Shown here: in pieces, positions 7,867-15,356 of the stretch
Numbering within the stretch: the first letter of the stretch is position 1
Layout of the letters: each line of letters starts with the position of its first letter
Assembly: GCA_034722015.1 (NCBI GenBank)
Contig: JAYENI010000267.1
Span: 1 to 20,882, forward strand
Reading direction: 5' to 3'
From: JAJDOJ01 sp034722015
GTDB taxonomy: Bacteria > Pseudomonadota > Gammaproteobacteria > JAJDOJ01
Length of the DNA stretch: 20,882 nucleotides
Notes under the pieces: generated by a model
What the model saw: the letters and a program-made list of their open reading frames with translations, nothing else
Databases searched by the model: none
Told to the model about the DNA's origin: nothing
Made by a program: the position numbers and the translations under genes

Positions 7867-9218
7867 CGGCGGCCCTCCCGCCTTAGCGCGGATGGTGTGA
7901 ACTCGTTGGGAGAGAGCTTGACGTCGAAATCGGGCGGCTTGTACTCGTTGAACATCCCGATCACGAGGTAACGCCCCGACTGCAGGTCGGTATGGACCTC
8001 CGCCGCGGTCCAGAGACTTGGGACGTCGTAGTAATTGATGGCGAAACCCTCGGAGACCCGCCACAGCTGGTCGCGGTTGTCGTACTGGTCGACTGCCAGG
8101 ATCTGCCATGAGTCCTCGTCGATATAGAAGGTCCTGCGTTTGTAGATGTGGCGCGAACCGGACTTGAGCGTCGCATCGACCACCCAGACACGATGCAGTT
8201 CATAACGTGTATGCTCCGGGTTGATGTGCAGCGGCGTCACGATATCGCTGAACTCGAGTTCGGGACTCTGCAGCCGGTAGTTGTTGTAGGGAACGTAGTA
8301 CGCCTTTCTGCCCACCAGCTTCCAGTCGTATCGTTCCGGACTGCCGTTGAAGATGTCGAACTGGTCCGAGGTCCGCTGGCCGTCCGCCGCGGTACCGGGC
8401 GTATCGAACGCGATGTTCGGGGCGCGGCGCACACGGCGCTGTCCGGGATTATAGACCCAGGCCTTGCGGTGCTCCTTGTTCTGGTCCAGCGTCTCGTGTA
8501 CCAGCAGGATCCCGCCGGCGAGCCTCGCCGGGGCCACCACCTTCTGCAGGAACATGCCGACGACGTTGTTCAGTTTCTCTTCGGTCATGCCGGCGTGGCT
8601 GTAGGTGAGGTTGATCTTGTCGAACAGCTTGACCAGGGTATAGCTCCCGGACCGGGTGGGGATCGCCTGGGCGATGGTCCGTTCGGCCCAGTCCACCCGC
8701 CATCGCAGAATATGGTTCCAGATTGCCTCGAGCCCGTTCCGGGGAATGGGGAAGGGCACGCCGATGACCGCACCGGTCACCCCGTTGCCGTCATCGGTCA
8801 GCCTGGCGGTGGCGGCAACCTCGCGTGTCGCATCGTAGATACGCTGTGGCATCGATGCCGAACGGCGCGTCTTGTAGACGGGAATCCGGTACGTGTCGGG
8901 GTAGGCCTTCAGCATGGCCTTGTGCCCGGCGGTCAGCTTGTCGGCATACTGGTCCATGTTCTTCGCCGTGATCGTGAACCGGACCGGGTCGTCCGCAAAC
9001 GGGTCGACATAGTGCTTACCCTGCTTGTAGCCGGGCGGTGGCTTCGTGATACCGCCGGTCCACTCCGGGATGGCGCCATCCTCGCCCCCGGCCCTGATCC
9101 CGCCCATGGGGGTCAGCGTCGTGCCGAGTTTCGCGACCTCGTCCGATGGCAGCTCCGCGTGAGAAGCCGCCGGGACGAACAGCAACAGTCCCGCGACCAG
9201 CGTATGGTTCTTGAACAT
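7863..9218 (-). CDS. DUF1329 domain protein (periplasmic, LolB/LppX-like fold family)
   Basis: This 451-residue protein has a clear signal peptide (MFKNHTLVAGLLLFVPAASHA, cleavage expected after the final Ala). The mature start ELPSDEVAKLGTTLTPMGG, followed by GAIPEWTGGITKPPPGY and VDPFADDPVRFTITAKNMDQ, is typical of DUF1329. The C-terminal part has the family's tryptophan- and tyrosine-rich beta strands (DEDSWQILAVDQYDNRDQLW). DUF1329 proteins are encoded next to DUF1302 proteins and are thought to be soluble lipid- or hydrophobe-carrying partners across the periplasm. That role is a family-level hypothesis. The start is 15 bp after the DUF1302 stop with a GGACGGA ribosome site, and the stop overlaps the YCF48 TTG start, so the genes are co-translated. 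Confidence 0.9.
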   Translation of the reverse strand: MFKNHTLVAGLLLFVPAASHAELPSDEVAKLGTTLTPMGGIRAGGEDGAIPEWTGGITKPPPGYKQGKHYVDPFADDPVRFTITAKNMDQYADKLTAGHKAMLKAYPDTYRIPVYKTRRSASMPQRIYDATREVAATARLTDDGNGVTGAVIGVPFPIPRNGLEAIWNHILRWRVDWAERTIAQAIPTRSGSYTLVKLFDKINLTYSHAGMTEEKLNNVVGMFLQKVVAPARLAGGILLVHETLDQNKEHRKAWVYNPGQRRVRRAPNIAFDTPGTAADGQRTSDQFDIFNGSPERYDWKLVGRKAYYVPYNNYRLQSPELEFSDIVTPLHINPEHTRYELHRVWVVDATLKSGSRHIYKRRTFYIDEDSWQILAVDQYDNRDQLWRVSEGFAINYYDVPSLWTAAEVHTDLQSGRYLVIGMFNEYKPPDFDVKLSPNEFTPSALRREGRR

Positions 9219-9233
9219 GGTTCCGTCCGGGTT

Positions 9234-11315
9234 TCAGAAGGAGTAGGACAGGGCGAAGGCGAAGAAATCGCGATCGTTCTGCAGATTGAAGTCACCCGCG
9301 CCGAAGAAATTGACGTAACTCAGGTCGGCGGACCACTCGTCGAGATAGTCGGCACGCAGTCCTGCCGAAATCGCCTTGCGACCCTGCAGAAAATTCTCGC
9401 CGGGGCCCGGCGAGATACCGCTGACGTCGTGTCGCCATGCCAGTCGCGGCGACAGCGAGACGGGTCCGATCGCGTTGTTGTAATTCAGGCGTGCCCGGAT
9501 CTGATATCCCCAGGCCACCTGGGAGACGAAGTGGGTCGAATCGAGTGTCTGGCCGGCGAAGGCCTGGTTCGCCGTCGGCGCCAGCGCGGTGTTTCCGCCC
9601 AGACCGGTGTTCGGCCCGTTCAGACGCAGCCCGTTACCGGTCGGCCCGCCCGCATTCTGATTGATGTACGAGGGTAGCCAGGTCACGCCGGCCTCCCCGA
9701 TCAGCGCCAGTGCGTCCGCCCCCAGCGTCCTGCCGAAAACCTTGGTCGCGGTCGTCTGGAACTGGAACACGTCCTGCTTGATGAATCCCGGCACCTCCGT
9801 CTCGAACTGGCCAAGGAAATTACCCACCTGGTTGGCCTGGGCGGCACCGGCATTGACCGCCCCGAGCGTGGCGCCCAGCACCTCGATGTCGTTGACCTGG
9901 ATGGGTACGTCGAGCCGGTACGAGGCCTCTCCCTGCAGCGCCCATCCGCTGGTGCCGATCTGGGTGTTGAAGCTGGCACCGAAGGTCCGGGTGTCGTCGG
10001 GATACACCACACGGTACGCCGAGGTTCGCGCGAACGCATCGGTCGCCGAGTCGGTAATGGCGCCGGCGGTCTTGGGACCGATCGGTGACGCGCCGGTCTG
10101 TGGGCCCTCGGTGACGGCCTGGTTCGCGATCACGCCGGCCTGGTTTGCCGTCTGTCCCGCGGCGACGCCCGCATTGACCCCCGCCTGCACGGCCTGTTCC
10201 GGCGTGGCGCCCGCCCCCAGTGCGCCAAAGACGGTACCGGCAACCAGTACGCCGCTCCCCGCCGCCGGGTTGTCGGGCGGACCGGCGATACGACCCGCCG
10301 CTATCGCGCCGTCCCGGGTACCGGTCACGCCGTTGACCAGGGGCAGGCGGCTGTGATTATTGACGAAGAAGAAACCGAACTCGGTACTGTTCAGCTTGTC
10401 CGCGAAAAACCGGAACGCAAATCCGAACTGCCCCTGGTCGGACGCATCGTCGTCCGATGCCCGTTGGACGGCCTGAAAGGTATCGGCGACCGGTGCGAAG
10501 GTGCCGTTCGGCAGCGCCCCGTCGGCATAGGTTCCCCTGCCCAGCAACAGACGATCACCGCCATCGGCGGCGAAATCGTTCCCGGAGAAGAAACTTCCCG
10601 CGGGATCGACCTCGGTCTCGCGCCAGCCAAACTGGTAGAAGGCCTCAACAGAGGTATTGTCCGTCACGCCGAGACTCCCCCACACCATGGGCACCGGAAG
10701 CAGGGCGTCCTTCAATTCCGAACCGGGGGCGCGCAACGAATTCACGTCGATGGGATTGATGCTGTTGATCCCGTTCTGGATGAAGGTGCTTTCACCCCAG
10801 CTCAGTACCTGGTTGCCGACGCGAATCTCGCCCGGCTTGTCGCCGGCGTCGAACTGGTACCAGCCGTAGGCGTCCAGCAGCCGAATGCGTTTGCCGACCA
10901 GATGTTCGGCGTCGTTCGACAATTCGGTGCGGGCGCGGTTGGCGAGTTCGTTCTCGAAGTCGTAGAACGCGTTGGCCCGCACGAAGGCGCCGACGTCACG
11001 ATAGTTGACCTCGAGTTCCGATGTCGCGCTGACCCGGTTGCTGGCAGGCTTCCACTGATCGTAGTTGAGGTTGCCGTCGTCGACGTTGGCGGAATACCCC
11101 TTCCCGCCGTTCGCCACGGCGATGGTGTCGCCGTCTCGCCCCGACGTCCGCGTCGAGATGCCGTAGGACAGGGTGGTGTCGATACTCCCGAAGGCCTCGC
11201 CCTTCTCGAACTGGACCGCGAAACCCGGTGCCGCGGAGAGGCAAATGGCCAGCCCCGTCATCCACGAAACTCCGGCACCCTTGAACCGCCCCCCGGCGAT
11301 ACAGGTGTCTTTCAT
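9234..11315 (-). CDS. DUF1302 outer-membrane beta-barrel protein
   Basis: This 693-residue protein has an N-terminal signal peptide ending near APGFA (residue 33). It has a barrel-type body with alternating strands and a C-terminal aromatic end (FFAFALSYSF) typical of BAM-assembled barrels. Recognisable DUF1302 blocks include LLDAYGWYQFDAGDKPGEIR, QVLSWGESTFIQNGINSINP and the following PIDVNSLRAPGSELKDALLP. Residues ~337-429 are an unusual Ala/Gly/Gln-rich low-complexity stretch (AGVNAGVAAGQTANQAG), possibly an extended loop or plug. It is the first gene of the transport sub-cluster, with a 230 bp upstream gap that may hold its own promoter. Likely role: outer-membrane passage of a hydrophobic compound; inferred from class and neighbours. 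Confidence 0.9.
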   Translation of the reverse strand: MKDTCIAGGRFKGAGVSWMTGLAICLSAAPGFAVQFEKGEAFGSIDTTLSYGISTRTSGRDGDTIAVANGGKGYSANVDDGNLNYDQWKPASNRVSATSELEVNYRDVGAFVRANAFYDFENELANRARTELSNDAEHLVGKRIRLLDAYGWYQFDAGDKPGEIRVGNQVLSWGESTFIQNGINSINPIDVNSLRAPGSELKDALLPVPMVWGSLGVTDNTSVEAFYQFGWRETEVDPAGSFFSGNDFAADGGDRLLLGRGTYADGALPNGTFAPVADTFQAVQRASDDDASDQGQFGFAFRFFADKLNSTEFGFFFVNNHSRLPLVNGVTGTRDGAIAAGRIAGPPDNPAAGSGVLVAGTVFGALGAGATPEQAVQAGVNAGVAAGQTANQAGVIANQAVTEGPQTGASPIGPKTAGAITDSATDAFARTSAYRVVYPDDTRTFGASFNTQIGTSGWALQGEASYRLDVPIQVNDIEVLGATLGAVNAGAAQANQVGNFLGQFETEVPGFIKQDVFQFQTTATKVFGRTLGADALALIGEAGVTWLPSYINQNAGGPTGNGLRLNGPNTGLGGNTALAPTANQAFAGQTLDSTHFVSQVAWGYQIRARLNYNNAIGPVSLSPRLAWRHDVSGISPGPGENFLQGRKAISAGLRADYLDEWSADLSYVNFFGAGDFNLQNDRDFFAFALSYSF

Positions 11316-11545
11316 CTGTCTCCCCTTGTGGCCTGCGAGAAGCCTTTTTGCGTGCTGCCGGCGGGATCCGGCAACAGGGCCGCGACGATCCGGTGGGACG
11401 CGACGACTTATCCAAAATATTTATAGCAGCTGTCGGGGAAAACTGCCGGGTCCGGCAAGGTACAGAAGGTGGTGTAACGGGCTCGCACCTCGACACCCGA
11501 AGACGAGGGCCGAGGCCGGAACCCGAGGGGTTCCCCGAGCTGCGG
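11316..11545 (-). promoter_or_regulatory. Intergenic region between thiolase and DUF1302 genes, with hairpins and AT-rich core
   Basis: This spacer holds three inverted repeats and an AT-rich core. A hairpin GGAACCC-GAG-GGGTTCC (11518-11534) lies 12 bp past the thiolase stop. Two TGCCGG...CCGGCA repeats (11444-11457 and 11356-11373) flank the AT-rich core CCAAAATATTTATAG (11412-11426). On the minus strand the second hairpin is followed by GTTTTCCCC, so it could be a weak thiolase terminator, with the AT-rich core as a DUF1302 promoter. The promoter is suggestive only: no well-matched -35/-10 pair was found. Confidence 0.4.
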
Positions 11546-12745
11546 TTACACCGTCTGGAACAGGCCGGCGGCCCCCATTCCGGTACCGATACACATCGTG
11601 ACCATGCCGGTCTTGAGTCCGCGACGTCGAAGTCCATGGACCAGCGTCGCGGTACGTATCGCGCCCGTGGCACCCAGGGGGTGGCCCAAAGCAATGGCGC
11701 TGCCGAGCGGGTTCACACGGTCGGGGTCGAGACGCAGTTCTCCGGTGACGGCCAGGCTTTGCGCGGCAAACGCCTCGTTCAGTTCGATCCAGTCGACGTC
11801 ATCCTGCCTGATCCCGGTCTGCTTCAGGACCCCGGGGATCGACTCGACGGGACCCACGCCCATGATCTGCGGGGAGACGCCACTGACGGAATAACCGAGG
11901 AATCGCGCCATCGGCTCGAGCCCGTGGTCCTTGAGCGCCCGTTCACTGGCCAGAAGCACCGCACCTGCCCCGTCACTCATCTGCGAACTGTTGCCCGCGG
12001 TCACCGACCCCCTGGCGGCGAATACGGGGCGCAAGCCGGACAATGCCTCCAGCGACGTGTCCCGGCGGGGACCCTCGTCCCTGGCGATCCGGCGCCGGGA
12101 GATTCCTGGCTGGCCGGAACCCTCATCGGGCGCCATGGAGACAACGTCGAAAGGCAGGATTTCCGCGTCGAACTCTCCGGTATCGGCGGCGGCAACGGCG
12201 CGTTGATGGCTGCGCAGCGCAAACGCGTCCTGGGCCTCGCGCGTGACCTTCCAGCGCTCCGCGACGATCTCCGCCGTCACCCCCATGCCGTAGGCCACGG
12301 CAATATTTTCGTCGTCGGAGAAGATGCGAGGGTTGAAGGAAGGCTTGTTACCCGTCATCGGGACCAGGCTCATGCTTTCCGTCCCGCCCGCGATCATGAC
12401 GTCGGCCTCGCCGAGGCGTATCCGGTCGGCGGCGAGCGCGACCGATTGCAGACCCGAGGCGCAGAACCGGTTGACCGTCATCCCGGGAACACGTTCCGGT
12501 AAACCGGCCAGAAGCAGGGCGATGCGTGCCACGTTCATCCCCTGCTCCCCCTCCGGCATGGCGCAACCCGCGATGACGTCCTCCACCGCAGCCGGATCCA
12601 GGTCCGGCTGGCGTTCCAGCAGTCCTTTCAGGCAGTGCACCAGGAGGTCGTCCGGTCGGGTGGCGCGGAGCCCCCCGCGCGGCGCCTTGCCTACCGGCGT
12701 GCGGACCGCGTCAACGATGTAGGCATCACGTATCGTCTTGTTCAT
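11546..12745 (-). CDS. fadA: Acetyl-CoA C-acyltransferase (thiolase, FadA-type)
   Basis: This 399-residue thiolase starts at ATG 12745 (MNKTIRDAYIVDAVRTPVGK). An in-frame GTG four codons earlier overlaps the likely ribosome site (GGTAAGGAAG) and is less likely. Catalytic residues are all present: nucleophile Cys95 in VNRFCASGLQS, His355 in ALGHPLGATG, and Cys385 in VTMCIGTGMGAAG. NEAFAAQSLAV is also present. It cleaves 3-ketoacyl-CoA with CoA to acetyl-CoA and a shortened acyl-CoA, the last step of beta-oxidation. It follows the dehydrogenase/hydratase gene by 178 bp, a longer gap than elsewhere in the cluster, containing a PsrA-like palindrome and a heptamer repeat. It may therefore have extra control of its own. 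Chain-length preference cannot be read from sequence. Confidence 0.93.
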   Translation of the reverse strand: MNKTIRDAYIVDAVRTPVGKAPRGGLRATRPDDLLVHCLKGLLERQPDLDPAAVEDVIAGCAMPEGEQGMNVARIALLLAGLPERVPGMTVNRFCASGLQSVALAADRIRLGEADVMIAGGTESMSLVPMTGNKPSFNPRIFSDDENIAVAYGMGVTAEIVAERWKVTREAQDAFALRSHQRAVAAADTGEFDAEILPFDVVSMAPDEGSGQPGISRRRIARDEGPRRDTSLEALSGLRPVFAARGSVTAGNSSQMSDGAGAVLLASERALKDHGLEPMARFLGYSVSGVSPQIMGVGPVESIPGVLKQTGIRQDDVDWIELNEAFAAQSLAVTGELRLDPDRVNPLGSAIALGHPLGATGAIRTATLVHGLRRRGLKTGMVTMCIGTGMGAAGLFQTV

Positions 12746-12773
12746 CTTCCTTACCACCCAACCCGGCGAAATC

Positions 12774-12785
12774 GAAACCGGTTTT
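12774..12785. promoter_or_regulatory. PsrA/TetR-like palindrome upstream of the thiolase gene
   Basis: The sequence GAAACCGGTTTT contains the perfect palindrome AAACCGGTTT (12775-12784), 29 bp upstream of the thiolase ATG. It fits the published PsrA pattern of AAAC and GTTT half-sites separated by 2-4 bases (here 2). It also resembles the box in the regulator's own promoter. Site function is inferred. Confidence 0.45.
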
Positions 12786-12893
12786 TAAACACCGAGCTAC
12801 GAGTTTCGACTTGATAGTGTGCAACGCACTTGCAGCTCATTCCCACGGCATCTTTTTCTTAAAAATCATTCCGTGAGTGAAGCGAACACCACA

Positions 12894-12921
12894 ATTCAAC
12901 ATTCAACATTCAACATTCAAC
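12894..12921. repeat. Four perfect tandem copies of ATTCAAC
   Basis: Heptamer ATTCAAC is repeated four times without error, ending two bases before the stop codon of the upstream dehydrogenase/hydratase gene. It is a short AT-rich tandem tract in an otherwise GC-rich cluster. No coding role is apparent. Confidence 0.9.
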
Positions 12922-12923
12922 AC

Positions 12924-15356
12924 TTAATTACGCAGCGGCTTGCCGTGCTTCAGCATGTGGACGATGCGGTCGCGGGTCCTGCCTGTCTGCAACAGTGTCA
13001 TGAACGCGTCGCGTTCCAGACGCAGCAACCATGCCTCGCTGACGCGGGCACCGGGATCGACTTCGCCCCCGCAGATGGCCTGCGCCAGATGCGAGCCGAT
13101 CGCGTAATCGTGTTCGGAGATGAAACCGCCCCGCAACAGGTTGACCATCCGCGTCTTCAGATTGGCCACCCCCGCCGCCCCTGCCACACGCACGTCCGTG
13201 CGTCTCGCCGGCGGCACGTATCCCGACTCGAAGAGCGCAGCGGCCTGATGACGGGCCACGTGGAGCAGCTCGTTCTCGTGAAAGACTATCGCGTCGGCGG
13301 GTTTCAGGTACCCCCAGTTGCGGGCCTCGATCGCGCTGGAGGAAACCTTTGCCATGGCGGCGAGTTCGAAGTAGCGGGCCACGTGCGGAAAGACCTCGCC
13401 GCCACGGGAATCGGACTCGGCGCGCAGCGCCAGCTCCTTGCAGCCCCCGCCCGCCGGGATGAGACCCACGCCGACCTCCACCAGCCCGACGTAGCTTTCC
13501 AGCGCCGCGACGACCCGATCGCAGTGCAGCAGGAATTCACACCCGCCCCCGAGGGCCAGGCCGCTGACGGCGGCGACTGTCGGTACCCGGGTATGCTTGA
13601 GCGCCATGCTCGCGGCCTGGATCCTGTCGATCAGCGACGCGATCTCGTCCAGCCTGCCGTCGTCGAGCAGCCCTACGATCTGTTTCAGGTTGGCGCCTGC
13701 GCTGAAGGGCGCTTCCGGTTGCAGCAGCACCAGCGCCGAGAACCCGTCTTCCGCGATCTCCACCGCCCTGAGCACCCCGGACAAGACGGCCGCATCGATG
13801 GTGTGCATCCGGGTCCTGAACTCCAGGACGGCCAGTTTTCCGGGGGCCGACCACAGGTGCACCGCGTCGTCCTCGTAGACGCTGGCCTTGTGCGGTTTCG
13901 GCTCGCCGAGAAAGATCTCCGGCACCTCCTGGCGACGGTAGACCGGATGCGGGGAGCGGGGCACCTGCGCCGAGGCGGCAGGGGACCAGGAGCCGTCACC
14001 GTCGTGGACACCGGTACGGTCGGGATCGGTCACCCAGTCGGGCAGCGGCACATCCGACATGGCCTCGCCGAGTTCGATGCGCTCGGTGACGTCCCGCACA
14101 ACGCGCTGCCAGCCCACGGCCTGCCAGATCTCGAACGGACCCAGCGTCCAGCCGAATCCCCACCGCATCGCCAGATCCACGTCGCGGGCGCACACGGCAA
14201 TGTCCTTCAGGTGCCAGGCACAGAAGTGGAACAGATCGAGAAACGACCCGCGTAGGAAGGCCGCCTGCGGGCGATCGCACACCATCAGGGCCTCGTACTT
14301 GGCCCCCGGGTCGCGCAGTTTCAGGATCTCGCGCAGCGTGTCGTCCAGCGCCGAACGAACCGGACGGTATTCCATCGTTTCGGGGTCAAGGACATGAATG
14401 ACGCGACCCTGTTTGCGATAGACTCCGGCACCGGATTTCTGACCTGCCGCGCCTCGTTCGACCAGCGCGGTCATCCAGTCCGGCAGGCGATAGTGGGCGA
14501 CCCAGGGATCGTCGGCCACGGTCGCGGCCAGGTTCCCGACCACGTGCGCCATCACGTCGAGCCCCACGACGTCGGCAGTACGAAACGTTGCGCTCTTCGG
14601 TCGACCGATCCCCGACCCGGTCAGCTTGTCGACAAGGTCCAGGTCAAGACCGGCGCGCTGTGCGTTTCGCATCACCGACAGCATCGCGAACACGCCAACC
14701 CGGTTACCCACGAATCCCGCCGTGTCGCGGGCCCGGACGACACCCTTGCCGAGCACGGTCGTCGCGAAACCTTCGAGGTGGTCCATCACGCCGGCATCGA
14801 CGCCCTCGTGCGGGATCAACTCCAGCAAGTGCATATAGCGCGGCGGGTTGAAGAAATGCATCCCGCAGAAACGCCGCCGCAACGACTCGGGCAGCCCTTC
14901 GGAAAGCGTCCTGATCGGGATCCCGGAGGTATTCGTGACCAGTACGGCCTTCGGGGAAAGGCAGGGTGCGATCCGGGTGTACAGGGCGTGCTTCAGTTCC
15001 GGCCGCTCGACGATCGCCTCAATCACCAGGTCGCAATCACGAAGCGATTCGAGATCGTCTTCGTAATTCGCGCAGCGGATGGCGGACGCGACACCCGGTT
15101 CGGTCAGGGGCACGGGTTTGAGCCTGCCAAGCGCCTTCACCGCCGCACGGGCGCCGGCGTTGCGATCCTTGTCCTCGGCAGGCAATTCGAACAGCGACAC
15201 CGCCAGCCCGGCGCTTGCCAGGTGTGCCGCGATCTGGGCGCCCATCACACCGGCCCCCAGCACCGCGGCTGTGCGGAAACGGCGCCGTTCGTACCCTGTT
15301 CCGTTTTCGGCACCGGACGACCCGTCATACGCCCCAGGCAATCGTTTCGGCATCAT
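12924..15356 (-). CDS. 3-hydroxyacyl-CoA dehydrogenase/enoyl-CoA hydratase fusion
   Basis: This 810-residue bifunctional beta-oxidation enzyme has the dehydrogenase first and the hydratase last, as in B. subtilis FadN and opposite to E. coli FadB. The NAD site is GAGVMG (34-39), catalytic His167 sits in GMHFFNPP, and Glu179 follows in LLELIP. A dehydrogenase C-terminal domain covers ~215-315, with a second copy-like segment at ~352-412 (RWGFGWTLGPFEIW). The hydratase part (~500-700) has oxyanion loop SAGANLKQ (552-559), Glu607 in GGGCEF and Glu627 in VGLVEVGVG, so both catalytic glutamates are present. It hydrates 2-enoyl-CoA and oxidises the 3-hydroxyacyl-CoA. The ATG overlaps the fadE stop (ATGA), showing translational coupling. 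The first ~25 residues are poorly conserved-looking and the exact start could be slightly downstream. Confidence 0.93.
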   Translation of the reverse strand: MMPKRLPGAYDGSSGAENGTGYERRRFRTAAVLGAGVMGAQIAAHLASAGLAVSLFELPAEDKDRNAGARAAVKALGRLKPVPLTEPGVASAIRCANYEDDLESLRDCDLVIEAIVERPELKHALYTRIAPCLSPKAVLVTNTSGIPIRTLSEGLPESLRRRFCGMHFFNPPRYMHLLELIPHEGVDAGVMDHLEGFATTVLGKGVVRARDTAGFVGNRVGVFAMLSVMRNAQRAGLDLDLVDKLTGSGIGRPKSATFRTADVVGLDVMAHVVGNLAATVADDPWVAHYRLPDWMTALVERGAAGQKSGAGVYRKQGRVIHVLDPETMEYRPVRSALDDTLREILKLRDPGAKYEALMVCDRPQAAFLRGSFLDLFHFCAWHLKDIAVCARDVDLAMRWGFGWTLGPFEIWQAVGWQRVVRDVTERIELGEAMSDVPLPDWVTDPDRTGVHDGDGSWSPAASAQVPRSPHPVYRRQEVPEIFLGEPKPHKASVYEDDAVHLWSAPGKLAVLEFRTRMHTIDAAVLSGVLRAVEIAEDGFSALVLLQPEAPFSAGANLKQIVGLLDDGRLDEIASLIDRIQAASMALKHTRVPTVAAVSGLALGGGCEFLLHCDRVVAALESYVGLVEVGVGLIPAGGGCKELALRAESDSRGGEVFPHVARYFELAAMAKVSSSAIEARNWGYLKPADAIVFHENELLHVARHQAAALFESGYVPPARRTDVRVAGAAGVANLKTRMVNLLRGGFISEHDYAIGSHLAQAICGGEVDPGARVSEAWLLRLERDAFMTLLQTGRTRDRIVHMLKHGKPLRN

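Noticed and set aside
7867..8109. 81-residue N-terminal extension of the YCF48 protein
   Set aside because: It would overlap DUF1329 fully out of frame, and the extension is a Pro/Arg-rich shadow. The TTG at 7866 has a strong ribosome site and a signal peptide follows.
8148..9677. 509-codon plus-strand open frame opposite DUF1329 and DUF1302
   Set aside because: Antisense to two confidently identified genes. Composition is Arg/Gly/Asp-rich as expected from a GC-rich shadow frame, with no domain or ribosome site.
12746..12757. GTG start giving four extra thiolase residues
   Set aside because: These codons include the purine-rich sequence expected to act as the ribosome site, and family members start at the MNKTIRD-like position.
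12894..12921. Possible CRISPR-like array
   Set aside because: Units are 7 bp with no spacers, so it is a simple tandem repeat.
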